A DNA stretch of 64,000 bases from Blastobasis lacticolella (lineage: Eukaryota; Arthropoda; Insecta; Lepidoptera; Blastobasidae): positions 17,451,115-17,515,114 of the forward strand of contig LR990051.1 of assembly GCA_905147135.1 (NCBI GenBank). Reading direction: 5' to 3'. A program made the position numbers and the translations under genes. Each line of letters starts with the position of its first letter. Within the stretch, counting starts at the first letter, position 1. Below, one piece after another: positions 43,096 through 54,531 of the stretch. The notes beneath the pieces were generated by a model. That model searched no databases, was not told where the DNA came from, and worked only from the letters and a program-made list of their open reading frames with translations.

Positions 43096-43770
43096 TTTCT
43101 TTTCCCTATTAAATAAGACGTGCATGTTGTCATGCAAACAAAGCAAGCACCGTATGTGACAACACTGATAAGTGGCTTTTTTATGTAATACGACAGACAG
43201 ACAAAAGAAAGTGGACATCAGCAACACTATTATGGCATTACAGAAAATCAACCATGTTTCCCTAAAACTTAATGGAGAAAAGTAAGTAATAAATATGACC
43301 TCGCAAATTACATTTTAGGTACTCCAGTCTACGGTACCTAAAATGTGCCGATATGTATTTCACCTTCTGTCAAATAATGTCTATCCAACCAAACCCACAT
43401 CTTCCAACAACTGTACCTATTCGTGTAAGATTTTAATCTTTCAGCAGCTGTAATAATAGAATTTAATAACTCCATTATGTAAGCAGTTGTAATGCGCAGT
43501 ATTGCCTACAGAAACAACCTAGACATATGTCCTGATAAAATAAATCCGCTACAAGGTAATATTGAACAATCACTATAGCAACAGCAAAGTCAAATATGTT
43601 TAGAGTTGAGCTCTCCTTGCGGTTTTGTTGAAAAGTTTTAATGAGATGCCAAAAACATACCGTCGCTAAACAATTTCTAAGCGAATGACATGTTGCATTT
43701 GTAACTGTGTACCTAAATGAATGTTAACATATATTATTTTAATTTAGTCAGGCTTTGTAACTTACTCTGA
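43096..43770. other. Non-coding stretch, nothing recognised
   Basis: No supported feature. Confidence 0.45.
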
Positions 43771-43776
43771 TTCTGG

Positions 43777-44235
43777 TGATAAGGACTCAAGCCCAAGAGT
43801 CCGCCTTTATTGTTAACACCTTACTTAACAGGTGATAGTACTCTGTCAAACCTGAGGAGTCTGCCTGGGTGAGTACCACCGCCTTATCTATTTCTGCCGC
43901 CGAGTAACAATGCTTGCATTGTTGGATTCCGGTTTGAAAGGTAAGGAAGCCAGCATAATTACAGGCATGAGGCACCTTAGTCCTCACAGTAACAACGCAC
44001 CTGCGGTTCTGCATTTTCGATGCCTGCTTACCATCAGGTGGGCTGTCTGCTCAGTGGAAACACTGCGTAGCATTAAAAAAAACTATGCAGATTAGAAAAC
44101 CTAAAAGAATAACGTTTTCTTGTACTATGCGTAACCGCCTTACTGATGCAAGCAATAATACTTGTGCTGTTGTACAATGACACGCATGAGGCATATTACT
44201 TATTGCTTGCACTTGCGGTTCTGCATGTTTTTTTT
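43777..44235 (-). repeat. Dispersed repeat X, one good copy and one worn copy
   Basis: 43787-44014 matches 28226-28442 in reverse (CTGGGTGAGTACCACCGCC, GCGGCAGAAATAG on the minus strand, GCAGAACCGCAGGTGCG). 44100-44235 is a second, more decayed copy. Between them lies CCATCAGGTGGGCTGTCTGC, the LINE-tail signature. Confidence 0.5.
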
Positions 44236-45340
44236 ACTTTAAACCTAAAGGCGTGAACCGTAAATGTTATGGGCGATAGTTACTTGCGACTTCGTCTGCG
44301 TAAAATACGGTTTCAGACCTTTCGTGCAAAACCATACTGAATTTCGGCATAAATTAAAGCCTGTGTTATTATCGGCAAATTATATCAAACTCCGTTCAGT
44401 AGTTTTTGCTTGAAGGAGTGACAAACATCCATCAATAGGGCCATATTAGCCAAATACCGAAGCGCCAAGCCAACAATTATGTAGAGATATAACAGCCAAA
44501 GAGGCTACAGTAGTAACGTTAGGCAATAGCCTTCAACGCAACAAATATTGACAAATTACTCTCTGAGAATCATAAAAACGTTAATCTGTTAACGTGTTCA
44601 ACGAACTGTTAAAAATGAAGTCCACTGAACGCATTTAACGATGGGCGCCATTATTAAATGTGATGTTCTGAGGTTAAATTATACATGACATTGACAAGAA
44701 TACTAAAAAAAAGCAAAATTTGAAGATATTCTATAAGACGTGTTGAGAATGTACAAGGGTACAATACCGCTATGGTGCAAGATAAACCTAAACGTGGTTG
44801 TATTAAACATGTTTAGCGATAATTAGTTAATAAGTTTTGGACGTTTTAAATCACATTTGGTAAAAGCCGATAATTCTTCTATTAGAAAGCAGATACTGAA
44901 TCGTATAATATGGTAACGTAATCACTTTTGAATAAGGAATCCTGAAAGCAACGACAATATGTGTAGTGCATTAATTTGAAAGTAACCTACATGATAATGT
45001 TCACGTGTTTGCAGTATTATTTCGATTGCACGATAGTAGGGACCGAGTTTTATTTCATGAATAAATAATTTCTATACCTCAGTGTTGTACAGTCAGTTTC
45101 CGTTGGGCTTGCTAAAATTGTACGGTAGTAACAATTATTACGAGATCATCAATCTGTGTTGTGCACTGGAAATTACCTGCCGACATAAATCTTATTTACA
45201 AGAGGCTTATGCCAGCGTCACTGGGAAAACAAGAGCAAACATCACCCCTTTACTTTAACAACAAAATCCTTAAACAAATCAGATAAACTAATTACTTAAT
45301 CAGTGTCGTCGCCTTGCTAGACAGAAAGTTTATCAACAGG
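44236..45340. other. Intergenic region upstream of the SLC22-type gene
   Basis: 44285-44440 has a Helitron-like remnant (GCGACTTCGTCTGCG, CGTTCAGTAGTTTTTGCTTG). The remainder is AT-rich and repeat-poor and could contain the regulatory region of the transporter gene. Confidence 0.4.
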
Positions 45341-45370
45341 TATATAACGTACACCAAAAATAGTTTCAGT
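45341..45370 (+). promoter_or_regulatory. Core promoter of the SLC22-type gene: TATA box and initiator
   Basis: TATATAA at 45341-45347 lies 27 bp before an arthropod-type initiator TCAGT at 45366-45370. If the A at 45368 is +1, the 5' UTR is 68 nt with no upstream ATG in it. Confidence 0.6.
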
Positions 45371-45435
45371 GACAGTTCATTGTACACCTCGATTGTATAC
45401 AAAACAAACCGGCCATAACAATAACAGTTACAAAA

Positions 45436-47229
45436 ATGGCTGTGCAAAAAGTTATCGAAGAAATTTCGCGTAAAAGCGGTCTTGATCAAAAGCAGGAAGA
45501 TAATACTGAATCGAGGATAACAGATAATATAAACAAAACGGACAATATGAACAACAAAAACACAACCACCAACACGATCGAATTCGACGATCTGCTATCA
45601 TCTGCTGGAGAATTCGGGCTGTATCAAGTATTATTATTCTTCTCAACGTGTCCGTTCTACATATACGGAGTGTTCGTATACTTCATCCAGTTGTTTTTAA
45701 CTGAAGTATCTCCTAACCACTGGTGTTGGATCCCCGAATTGGAGAACTTGACTGATGTTGACCGAAGACGTCTGGCGATACCACAAGAAGCGGGCGCAAG
45801 ATTCGGATACTCCCGATGCGAAGCTTACGAAGCCAACTGGACCGAGGTGCTGATGACAGGGCTAACGCCAAACGAATCTTGGCCAACAACGAAATGTCAG
45901 TACGGATGGGAATTCAACAAAACCGAAATCCCATATCCAACTATATCGAGTGAATTGGGATGGGTGTGTGAGAAAGACAGTTATCAAGCCACAGCCCAAT
46001 CTATTTTCTGTCTTGGCGCAATCTGCGGTGGTTTCGTCATTGGTTTGGTTGCAGATCGTTTCGGAAGATTACCAGCGACTGTAGTGAGCAATATCATTGG
46101 ATGCATTTTTGGTATCGTCTCAATGTTTGCGAGAAGTTTCATTGAATTCGCTATATGCAGATTTCTAACTGGACTAGCGTACGACAACTGTATGACAATG
46201 GTGTACCTATTAGTATTAGAATATGTAGGTCCGAATTACAGAAGCGTCATGGCGAACGTATCATTTGCTCTCTTTTATGGCACGACGGTGACTCTTTTGC
46301 CTTGGTTAGCTCTGGCATGTGGTCATTGGAAGACGATATTATTAGTTACAAGTCTCCCATTGTCATTGGCTGTGCTTACGCCTTTCATCATGCCGGAAAG
46401 TCCAAGATGGCTACTTTCAAGAGGAAGAGTCGACGAAGCTGTTAAGAAAATTATCACCATAGGACGAATTAACAAAAAGGAAGTCCCAACGAAACTGATA
46501 GAGCAGTTCAAATTATCAGTTTCGCAGCAGAAACAAGAAGAAAGGGGAAGCATATTATTGGTATTGAAAAATCCGCTCCTTAGGAAAATGTTTTTATGTA
46601 TATGTCTTCTTTATACTTCATGCGCATTAGTATTCGATGGATTAGTGAGGAGTATAGGGCAGTTGCAGTATAACTACTTCTTATCATTCTGCCTTATATC
46701 ACTAACTGAGATCCCGTCAGTATTTATCATGGCGTTTATTATGGACTGGTTGGGCAGAAGATGGGTGGTATCAATCACAATGATGTTCACGATGATTTTT
46801 TGTATCCTCACAGTATTTGTTCCTGGAGGTATAGTCTCTGTATCGTGTGCTATAGTGGCAAGATTTTCCGTGAACATGGCATATGCTGCCGCGATGCAGT
46901 GGTCTGCGGAATTGTTGCCAGTCTCTGTAAGGGGATCTGGGTTAGCAATTATTCACATATGTGCTTTTATCGGATATTTTATTGCGCCTTTCATAATATA
47001 CTTGGAAACATACGTGCATTGGGTGCCGTCAGTGGTTATCGGATGTGTCGCTGGTCTTAGCGGGTTTGTGGCACTTGCTTTGCCTGAGACTGCTAAGAAG
47101 GAGATGCCACAGACATTTGAGGACGCGGAAAAACTTATCAGTGGGAGTCCATTTTGGGACGTACCTTTCATGCGCAAGAAAGTTGAACCAACTGGGCAAG
47201 TAAACGATAGTTTCGACATGAGTTTTTAA
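45436..47229 (+). CDS. SLC22-type organic cation/anion transporter, single exon
   Basis: 597 aa, the usual length for SLC22 members of the major facilitator superfamily: 12-helix plasma-membrane transporters for organic ions such as carnitine, amines or beta-alanine-like compounds. After a polar N-terminus (1-50), helix 1 (about 62-90) is followed by a long Cys-bearing extracellular loop (90-180) with N-glycosylation sites ENLT, ANWT, NESW and NKTE. The loop between helices 2 and 3 carries ADRFGR (206-211), the family hallmark PESPRWLLSRGR spans 320-331, the second half repeats the signature as DWLGRR (437-442), and ELLPVSVRG (492-500) and PET (550-552) are present. The start has AAAATGG context. 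There is no intron, which is unusual for the family and allows a retrocopy origin, although the promoter looks genuine. The substrate cannot be deduced from sequence. Confidence 0.93.
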   Translation: MAVQKVIEEISRKSGLDQKQEDNTESRITDNINKTDNMNNKNTTTNTIEFDDLLSSAGEFGLYQVLLFFSTCPFYIYGVFVYFIQLFLTEVSPNHWCWIPELENLTDVDRRRLAIPQEAGARFGYSRCEAYEANWTEVLMTGLTPNESWPTTKCQYGWEFNKTEIPYPTISSELGWVCEKDSYQATAQSIFCLGAICGGFVIGLVADRFGRLPATVVSNIIGCIFGIVSMFARSFIEFAICRFLTGLAYDNCMTMVYLLVLEYVGPNYRSVMANVSFALFYGTTVTLLPWLALACGHWKTILLVTSLPLSLAVLTPFIMPESPRWLLSRGRVDEAVKKIITIGRINKKEVPTKLIEQFKLSVSQQKQEERGSILLVLKNPLLRKMFLCICLLYTSCALVFDGLVRSIGQLQYNYFLSFCLISLTEIPSVFIMAFIMDWLGRRWVVSITMMFTMIFCILTVFVPGGIVSVSCAIVARFSVNMAYAAAMQWSAELLPVSVRGSGLAIIHICAFIGYFIAPFIIYLETYVHWVPSVVIGCVAGLSGFVALALPETAKKEMPQTFEDAEKLISGSPFWDVPFMRKKVEPTGQVNDSFDMSF

Positions 47230-47373
47230 GGAAAATTTGTTACGACTGTTATTTTGTTTTGTACGCAAAAGTACTCGATCTTGTTCAATGCTCTGACAAG
47301 TAAATACTATGAATACACGACTGAGTTTTCCTTTCCTAACATCAACCGATTTTCTGCTCCAGACATAGAAGCA

Positions 47374-47379
47374 AATAAA
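47374..47379 (+). terminator. Candidate poly(A) signal AATAAA
   Basis: First AATAAA after the transporter stop codon, 145 bp downstream. A variant ATTAAA lies at 47610-47615. Confidence 0.55.
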
Positions 47380-47923
47380 ATATTATTACGCAGAGTAGCT
47401 ACATACAATGCGTCATTCAAAGTCACAAGGGCGACATCTGAATAAGTAATGGGGAAAAGACTGCAAATTGAACGTGAAATGAATATCAAGTGGTAAGCAG
47501 CTACTAATATAAAAAAGGTAAATGAAGGACCTAAATGGGTATTATGTAAATGGTTTTCTCGATCGTTACTACTATTACCAAGTCGGTGATAATATAAGAT
47601 TGCTATGGAATTAAAGTCACAAATGAAAATTAGTGAAATGTATTGTTAAAAGATAGCAATTTAACTGACATTTTTTCACACAACCGGCAGCAATATTTGG
47701 TTCGAACATTTTTTTAAATTGATATAAAATATAGGTATAATGTATAAGACAAGTAACGTTTAAATATGTCGTTTCAAAGTTACACGGGATTCAAGATTTA
47801 CATACATATTTTAAAATCCCGTGCAACTGTAAAACAAACTATTTTAACGAAATCCGACAAACTACAAGCAGAGACATTGGTATCTGAATCAAATGTCATT
47901 AACTTTGATAAAAAAATAATCTC
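47380..47923. other. AT-rich sequence downstream of the transporter gene
   Basis: Nothing recognised. Confidence 0.45.
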
Positions 47924-48260
47924 TCGCGCACGTGACCATGATCCAGGATTTGGCAGGTCAGGTAATTACAGTGGAGCGACTGCCATCTGACCTCCATGAC
48001 CCTGCTACCAGGGGAACCTGACCAGATCAGGATCATGGTTACACATCCAGTCGCCTGAATGTGCAGGTTTCATCACGATGTTTTCCCTCACCGTAAAAGC
48101 ATCGGTTAGTATTCAACTAATGTACATAACTCAGAAAACCGTCATTGGTACATGGTACAGTCATTAAAAATGATCAAACTACGTTTGTTTGGATCTTCAT
48201 GAATCGCGCTGGTAATTAGTGCAGCGACTGCCATCTGACCTCCGTTACCCTGTTAACGGC
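47924..48260 (-). mobile_element. SINE family A, head lost, plus a second fragment
   Basis: 47924-48158 is antisense body (CCATGATCCAGGATTTGGCA... GTCATTGGTACATGG), missing the tRNA-like head. 48205-48260 repeats a body segment (AGCGACTGCCATCTGACCTC CGTTACCCTG). Confidence 0.8.
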
Positions 48261-48867
48261 TGGTAAGTAAAACTTATTTTAAATTAAAATCCTCATTAGT
48301 TACTGAATCCAACAAACCTGAAAACAATGTCTACCATGCTTACACATTTTAACAATACTTTCTCAAGTTTACTCATGGGTTTGTAATACCCCTTTCCAAT
48401 TATCGACAGTTTTGCGTCTTTAACCACATGAAAAGGATAGTTATCAAAATGGAATGCTATGCACTATTGCAATGGTTTTCTGATTATAGGTACCTATAAA
48501 GTTTCATCGTAATCGGATTAGCCATTGACAAGAAAAAAATCCTTGTAGGTATGAAAATTCCAGCGTCCGTCATTTTTGCCAATCAAAACGCTAATTTCAT
48601 AAGACCTAATACTTATATTGTGAAAATCATAAGGAGTTTACTTTTTGTAAATTACCTAGGTATCTACGTTCCTTAAGATAACCCCTAACACTAGCTTATA
48701 AATCGATAAAAAATGGTAGCTCCAATAATTCCCGACTGAAAAAGGTTATCCGGAAAAAAATGTAAAGGTCCCAAGGGAAATTTCAAAGTTTTGAATTTGG
48801 AATGCTGCGCTGGTGTCCACTCAGGGGAAACTAGTGTTATTTTTGTCAATGTTTTTATTGTAGGAAA
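48261..48867. other. Non-coding stretch, nothing recognised
   Basis: No supported feature. Confidence 0.45.
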
Positions 48868-48990
48868 TCATTCAATCTCGTTTTCCGAAGCTATTCAACC
48901 AGTCTCTGGGTCCCTGCGGAAGACCTTGGTCAACCTCGCTTCGCCAATTGCACTAGCTTTTGTACCTAAACGTAACGAGTGGCGTGTTTA
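48868..48990 (-). mobile_element. 3' body of the 5S-derived element, antisense
   Basis: On the minus strand, GGCGAAGCGAGGTTGACCAA GGTCTTCCGCAGGG and CAGAGACTGGTTGAATAGC match the 3' body of the copy at 5745-6063. The 5S-like head is absent here. Confidence 0.65.
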
Positions 48991-49647
48991 TTAATGTTTT
49001 CCTTACTAACTAACCTCATCAGCTGATGGCGGTGACGGGTAGCCGTTGGATGTACGCTACAGAATGCCTGTCTACGTGGTATGCATTGGGGTCTTCGTCC
49101 TATAGTATTTCTAAGGTTATTAGATTTGGATTGGATGGATTTAAGGAAAAACTATGGGGTTACATTCCAAGCCCAACTTCCTAAATACGACTCCAGACGC
49201 TATAAAAATGACAATTTTTTACAAATTCTAATTACGAATGTGTTATGTAAAAGTTAACAATCGTTTATTATTAGCAATCACGGGCTACAAAATAGAGCTT
49301 AGTAGTAGAGTGTTAACCTTGAACCTTGCATCTACTTACTTAGGTAGTTACTAAGGTACCCAAATCTCCTTGACACCCACGATTTGCGGATTGGAGCATT
49401 GAAGATTGCGGATAGCAGTGTTGAAAACAATAGAAACGCTGATGACTTGTCGCCGCGATAAATCACACAAGCTCCTCACGGTAATAGGACTAAACATGTA
49501 TAATGTACTACCAAAGCATGGGAAAGACGCGTGTAGTATTCAGTCGTTAAATAATAAACTGAAAAACAATTTAGTCAAATAAGCCTGTTACAATATAAAT
49601 GAGTATTTCAGGGCAATGAGGGTGCCGTCGACCCAAACATTTTAATT
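48991..49647. other. Non-coding stretch, nothing recognised
   Basis: No supported feature. Confidence 0.45.
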
Positions 49648-49658
49648 ATTTCAATATT

Positions 49659-49923
49659 CATCATCATCATCATCACAGCCCACAACAGCTCACTGCAGGA
49701 CTTTGGGCCTCTCACAAAAGGGGAGATAATTTCCATAGCCTCCACGCTTGGCAGGCGGGTTGAAGATCGCAGTGTTGCAAACATAACAATGGAAAACGCT
49801 GCTGCCCATTTTCCAGTTTACGGAGACTCTAGATCTTTTATCTCTAAACATTAGTCGCTTTGTACGACACCCACGAGTGTAAGGGGTTGGTGCTATTCTA
49901 CTCTGCCGGACACCACACGGCGG
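49659..49923 (-). mobile_element. TGATGATG-tailed SINE-like repeat with target-site duplication
   Basis: Antisense full-length copy with a (CAT)n start. Flanked by ATTTCAATATT at 49648-49658 and 49924-49934 (11 bp, perfect). Confidence 0.9.
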
Positions 49924-49984
49924 ATTTCAATATTATAATGTTATTATAAGGCAAATATAAATTAGGAAACACATCTAACCCGTA

Positions 49985-50112
49985 GCGAGGTCATGAAGGT
50001 GCCTCAAACTCGACTAGCCTCAAAGTACGAAACGGTCACCCATCCAGTTACCGGACATTGCGAACATTGCTTAACCTTGGTTATCGGTCTCGCAAGCACG
50101 CCGCCACTAGAC
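49985..50112 (-). mobile_element. 5S-rRNA-derived element, head portion, antisense
   Basis: On the minus strand: CGAGACCGATAACCAAGGTT AAGCAATG, then GTAACTGGATGGGTGACCG and TTTCGTAC, the 5S-like head. Better preserved than the copy at 5745; preceded by CTAGTGGCGGCGTGCTTG as at 12785. Confidence 0.75.
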
Positions 50113-50429
50113 CAGTGCTCGATAGCTTCAATAGCTTCAAAATTCAAGCAGCCATTATTTCGTCAATTCATCACGGAACCCACGATCTCCGCTAAACGTA
50201 ACAAAGCTGAAGAGTAATGGCTGTAAAAAAAACGCGTTAATCATCGTTTACAATGAAATTGGGGCAACACGGGTTCACGCCGGCCATATTTCGCTTTAAT
50301 AGCAACCATTATCGCGTTCGGCCACAGAAATATTGCGTTTCGATTTCGATTGCTTTATACAAAAGAAGAGTTAAAAACTAAAACCCGTGTACGGAAACAA
50401 TACTCGTACATACAAAAAATAAATAAAAA
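50113..50429. other. Non-coding sequence
   Basis: Nothing recognised. Confidence 0.4.
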
Positions 50430-50712
50430 ATAATAACATTGGCGTTAATGTCCCGGTTGTGGCCCCGGGGCCGCCTTGACCATGTTCCAGGATTTGGCAG
50501 ATTATAGTGGAATGACGGCCATCTAACCGCCCGTGACCCTGCTACCAGAGCAACTTGATCAGTTTGGATCATGGTTACACATTCAGTCGCCTGAATGTGC
50601 AGGTTTTATCATTATGTTTTCTCTCACCGTAAGAGCGTCGGTTAGCATTCAATACATAACTCAGAAAAGAGTCATTGGCAGGTACATGGACGCAGTGGGA
50701 TTCGAACCCATA
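50430..50712 (-). mobile_element. SINE family A, 5' truncated
   Basis: Antisense from TTGGCGTTAATGTCCCGG to GGATTCGAACCC; the rest of the head is missing. A short ACATACA repeat near 50408 and 50714 may be its duplication. Confidence 0.8.
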
Positions 50713-52465
50713 CATACATAATGTCACGTTTTTTCCCATATACAAGTTATTAGGTACCCCATCTAGGCAGATACCACATCGTTCCACTTGCAATGGTCCT
50801 GACAGATATACGGAAAAAATACAAGAAAACTTTCCTTTATAAAGAATTCAAATATTTACATAGAGGATAACCATGTCGTGAGGGTCTACAAACTTAGGGC
50901 AAGATATCAAAACTTCACAGCAGATTCAACTTTATAGAAAAATTTCACCGCCTTGTTATAGGTTATGTAATATTAGGTATGTATGTAATTCTGAAGGCAT
51001 ATACCTACTGCCTGTCTGTTCAGAAATAACAATAATATTACACGCTACAGTAGATCAACATAAAATATGTTATACCTTATTCGCTTTCCCGTGAGACAAA
51101 GTGTAAACAAAGAAAACAATGGTTGTCAAACTTACAACAATATCACGTTTGTAAGGATACGAATCATGGCCCAACTTTCTTCTACATGTTTGAATATGTT
51201 AATAACAGTCTCCTCATCTGTAAAACGCATTGCGGTATGCTTGGAACGCTTTTTCTTCGGCGAATTAAAGTGTTTGCATTGCTCGGACCAGGTTCACTCA
51301 TTTTAAACCGAATTAACGTGCAGATAACAAAAACTCAATAATAACAAAATGTAAAAACGTAACTCAATAATAAAACTTAACAAAAACAATAACTTTTATA
51401 GAGAATAACAACAAAACATGAAAATAATCGGAAAGGAATCGCAGTCGCGTCAACAAGTTGATCAAGAGTAAAAATGGCGGCCATTACCCGTCTAAACACG
51501 AAAGCTGATAATTTACGTTCGAAATATTTGAAATAACTTGTATTTATCTTCATTTGGTGGTATTAAAATGCGTTCATAGTTTGATATTCACCGTGCTTTA
51601 AGGTATTTTATAAGACCAACCGGTTGAGAATAACCGGCAAATATAATAAATATTTTATGTTTATTTTTTCATAAATTGTTAGTTTTGGATGAAAAAATAA
51701 CACCTTAATTAATCTTTTTAATGGTTTGTTTATAAGCGCAGTAGGCCTAGCACAAGTTGCTCTCTATATAAGCGAGAATCTCTATAATCGAGATAAAGCG
51801 CGACATAGGTATTGCTATCTCTTTCGTCTTAGTATTGAAAGAAAGAGACAAAGGCTCTCTCGCGGCGCGAGCTTTGTCGCGGACACACTTTTGCTAGGGC
51901 CACATGGCCCTTGTTATTTTAACAGCAATTATTTGATGAATGTTGAAAAGAAGGTATCATAAATAACCTTTTTGTGTTTGTTTACATTTTGTCTCCGGGA
52001 AAGTGAATATGGTATAGGCCCGTGTGTTTTATCAAAATACCAGTATTTCTTTAATACTGAGAAATGTAAAGATAACAATAATAATAATATATGAACGGCG
52101 CGGCGGCGGCCTCGCAACCTACTTTCTAGCCAAAACCGAACTGGCGGGCCTGGAAATATTCTTTTAGACTTGAGGCGGAGAATCTGCAGCAAACCTGTCA
52201 GGCGCCGACAGGTAATGGGTAAACTAAACAGCTATTTACTTTGCCGTCATTTTTATTTTCAAAAGCAATCAGACGTTATACTCTCACTGGAGCCAAGTTA
52301 TTAGATTATAACTTTTAATCGAAACTGAACATGAAGTTTTTAATTCCTTTTCCAGTTTTTCCACGCATGAGTTCCGCAACAAAATGGCAACAATGTTCCT
52401 GCAAGTGGAATACGAAATCAACTCGTAAAACCGTATCAGTATTTCGGTTTTAATAAAATTATTTG
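50713..52465. other. Long non-coding stretch
   Basis: GTAGGCCTAGCACAAG near 51741 and TTTTGCTAGGGCCACATGG near 51888 could be the ends of a small inverted-repeat element. Nothing else is supported; the frames at 51067-51341 have no domain. Confidence 0.4.
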
Positions 52466-52545
52466 TCGCAGTTAATGTCCCGGTTGTGCTCTCGCGCACG
52501 GGAGCTCGGGAGCCGCCTTGGCCATGATCCAGGAATTGGCAATTT
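52466..52545 (-). mobile_element. SINE-A tail fragment, antisense
   Basis: GTTAATGTCCCGGTTGTGCT CTCGCGCACGGGAGC and CCATGATCCAGGAATTGGC. Confidence 0.6.
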
Positions 52546-52639
52546 TGAAAATTTCTCTTCTAAGGAGTGGAGTCCTCTGCTTCCGTCACTGTCTCCTGGT
52601 AATTACAACCTCGCGATCTTCAAACCTCTAAGGATCTAA

Positions 52640-52820
52640 TCTAAAGATCTAGAGTCTCCATAGGCTGGAAAATCGGCAGCAGCGTTTTACTCTTGTTTGT
52701 CGTATTTAGCTTTCCAACTCGCCTGCCAAGCGTGGAGATTATGGCAATAACCTCCCCTTTCGTGGGAGAGGCCCTAAGTCCTGCAGTGGACTGTTATGGG
52801 CTGTGATGATGATGATGATC
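52640..52820 (+). mobile_element. TGATGATG-tailed SINE-like repeat, 5' truncated
   Basis: TAGAGTCTCCATAGGCTGGA AAATCGGCAGCAGCG through CCTAAGTCCTGCAGTGGACT to a (GAT)5 tail. Confidence 0.8.
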
Positions 52821-53331
52821 TACAAACCAAAAACATGACGTCCTACGAAATTGTCTCAAAACCAAGATGACCTACTGAGAGGATTAATAACATAACGGCC
52901 CTCGAAATCGTCTCCCAGAAAAAGAACTGCCTCGCCAAAAGTAATAGGCATCTACTAAGGAAGCATGCTATACTACCAACCTTATCGTCGCTTTCCATCA
53001 GTTGAAATAAAGTTAAATGCAACCTCGACTGAAGCAAACACCGAGAGCTATATCTAGCTACCTACATATTCCTCATTCAGTTCAGTGAACAGTGTGTATT
53101 TTTTCCGTGAAAAGTTTAATTTGTTGCCGAGCGAAATGTAAAATTTGTTTACCATACCGCCGCGTCGTCGGGCTCCAGGGAAAGGTCGCTCCAAATGTTT
53201 GAATAAACAATAAAAAACAAACGTTCTGTTTCTACGTCGAATATTGATGGAGAGCAAAATAAAAGTGCAGAAAATATTATTTTCCGATAGAGCAAACAAT
53301 TCCTAAAAAAAATTATTAGAACGTCAAATCT
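52821..53331. other. Non-coding sequence
   Basis: Nothing recognised. Confidence 0.4.
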
Positions 53332-53342
53332 GTACGCCCAAT

Positions 53343-53605
53343 CATCATCACAGCCCGAAACAGTCCACTGCAGGACTTAGGGCCTCTCGCACGAAAGGGG
53401 AGGTTATTGCCATAATCTCCACGCTTGGCAGGCGGGTTAGAGATCGCAGTGTTTAAATAATACAATGGAAAATGCTGCTGCCCATTATCCAGACTACGGA
53501 GGCTCTTGATCTTTTGCCTCGAAAACATTAGTCGCCTTGTACGACACCCATGAGTGTAAGGGGTTGGTGCTATTCTACTCTGCCGGACACCACATGGCCA
53601 CGCCG
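53343..53605 (-). mobile_element. TGATGATG-tailed SINE-like repeat with target-site duplication
   Basis: Antisense full-length copy. Flanked by GTACGCCCAAT at 53332-53342 and 53606-53616 (11 bp, perfect). Confidence 0.9.
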
Positions 53606-53659
53606 GTACGCCCAATGGTTCGGTTGTTATAGGATATTAGAATAACGATATTTGTTTCA

Positions 53660-54531
53660 AACTAAACTCGCGTTCTTTACACATATTATTATATTAGACG
53701 GGACTTGGACGCGACGTACCTTTATGATTTGTTTTACCGACGTTTCGGTAGGGTTACACCCACCGTGGTCACGAGACGACTGCCGTGGGAGGTGACAGCT
53801 GCGGTGATGTGCTGGTAGACTCCTACCCTCACATAAAATTGTCAATTTGTTGTTGATTCGGAACTGCACGACACAACACTCACGATATCCACGGATGCGT
53901 CCGACGATAACTCTTGTGTCTTACGGTTATTTATTTTGCACACCACTGGATTCCACGACGCCGAAAGCTTATATCCATCTTCCCGATTGAAAGATTTGTA
54001 CTTTTTAATTTCAATCGCTTCCCGAACCATACGTGGATAATATTGCCGGTCAGTGGAGAGGACATTAGGCGCATGCAGTTCTATCCAGTGGTTTGGGCCT
54101 GAGTTGAGCAGGTGGTCTGCTATGGCAGATTTATTCGTCTGGTGGTTTTTAACTGCAGCTATATGCTCTTTGACCCTTTCGGCAATCGAACGTTTAGTTT
54201 GGCCAATGTATAAGCTTCCACAGCTACAGTCAATCTTATAGACACCTGGCGTCTGATACGGGATCACATCCTTTGGCGTACGCAGCAGGTTCGCTACCTT
54301 GAGGTGCGGGACATAAATTGTTGGAATCGAGTAACTACGTACTGATACGATCTTATCTGTCATCCCTTTCACATACGGTAGGAATGCTGATTGCCGACTT
54401 ACGTCTGTGAGCTTATCCCTCTTTTTCCGTCTCGCCGGCTTCTTTATCACCTTGTACCCGTTCTTCCGTAGTACCAGCTGGGGCAATTTTATCACTGATG
54501 GACTATCTGATGACAGCTCGTAAAGCTTTGG
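53660..54531 (-). mobile_element. Penelope-like element, 3' portion
   Basis: Contains the GIY-YIG reading frame described separately and, 3' of it, a UTR with CCACGGTGGGTGTAACCCTA CCGAAACGTCGG, a phrase typical of Penelope-like 3' ends. The RT domain that should lie upstream is missing. Confidence 0.75.
53842..54531 (-). pseudogene. Penelope-like GIY-YIG endonuclease domain, RT truncated
   Basis: The open frame encodes the C-terminal endonuclease of a Penelope-like retroelement, which in intact elements nicks DNA to prime reverse transcription. Counting from the GTG at 54495, GVYKIDCSCG and SLYIGQTKRS carry the GIY and YIG motifs (about 84-98), with paired Cys at 90 and 92, the following R-x(2)-EH (107-111), His 128 and 136, and the metal-binding Glu near 159 (REAIEI). 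The frame opens just after a TGA and has no ATG start, and no RT sequence is found upstream, so this is a 5'-truncated copy. The endonuclease domain itself appears intact. Confidence 0.85.

Noticed and set aside
46323..47268. Minus-strand frames inside the transporter gene
   Set aside because: Shadows of the 597-codon plus-strand gene.
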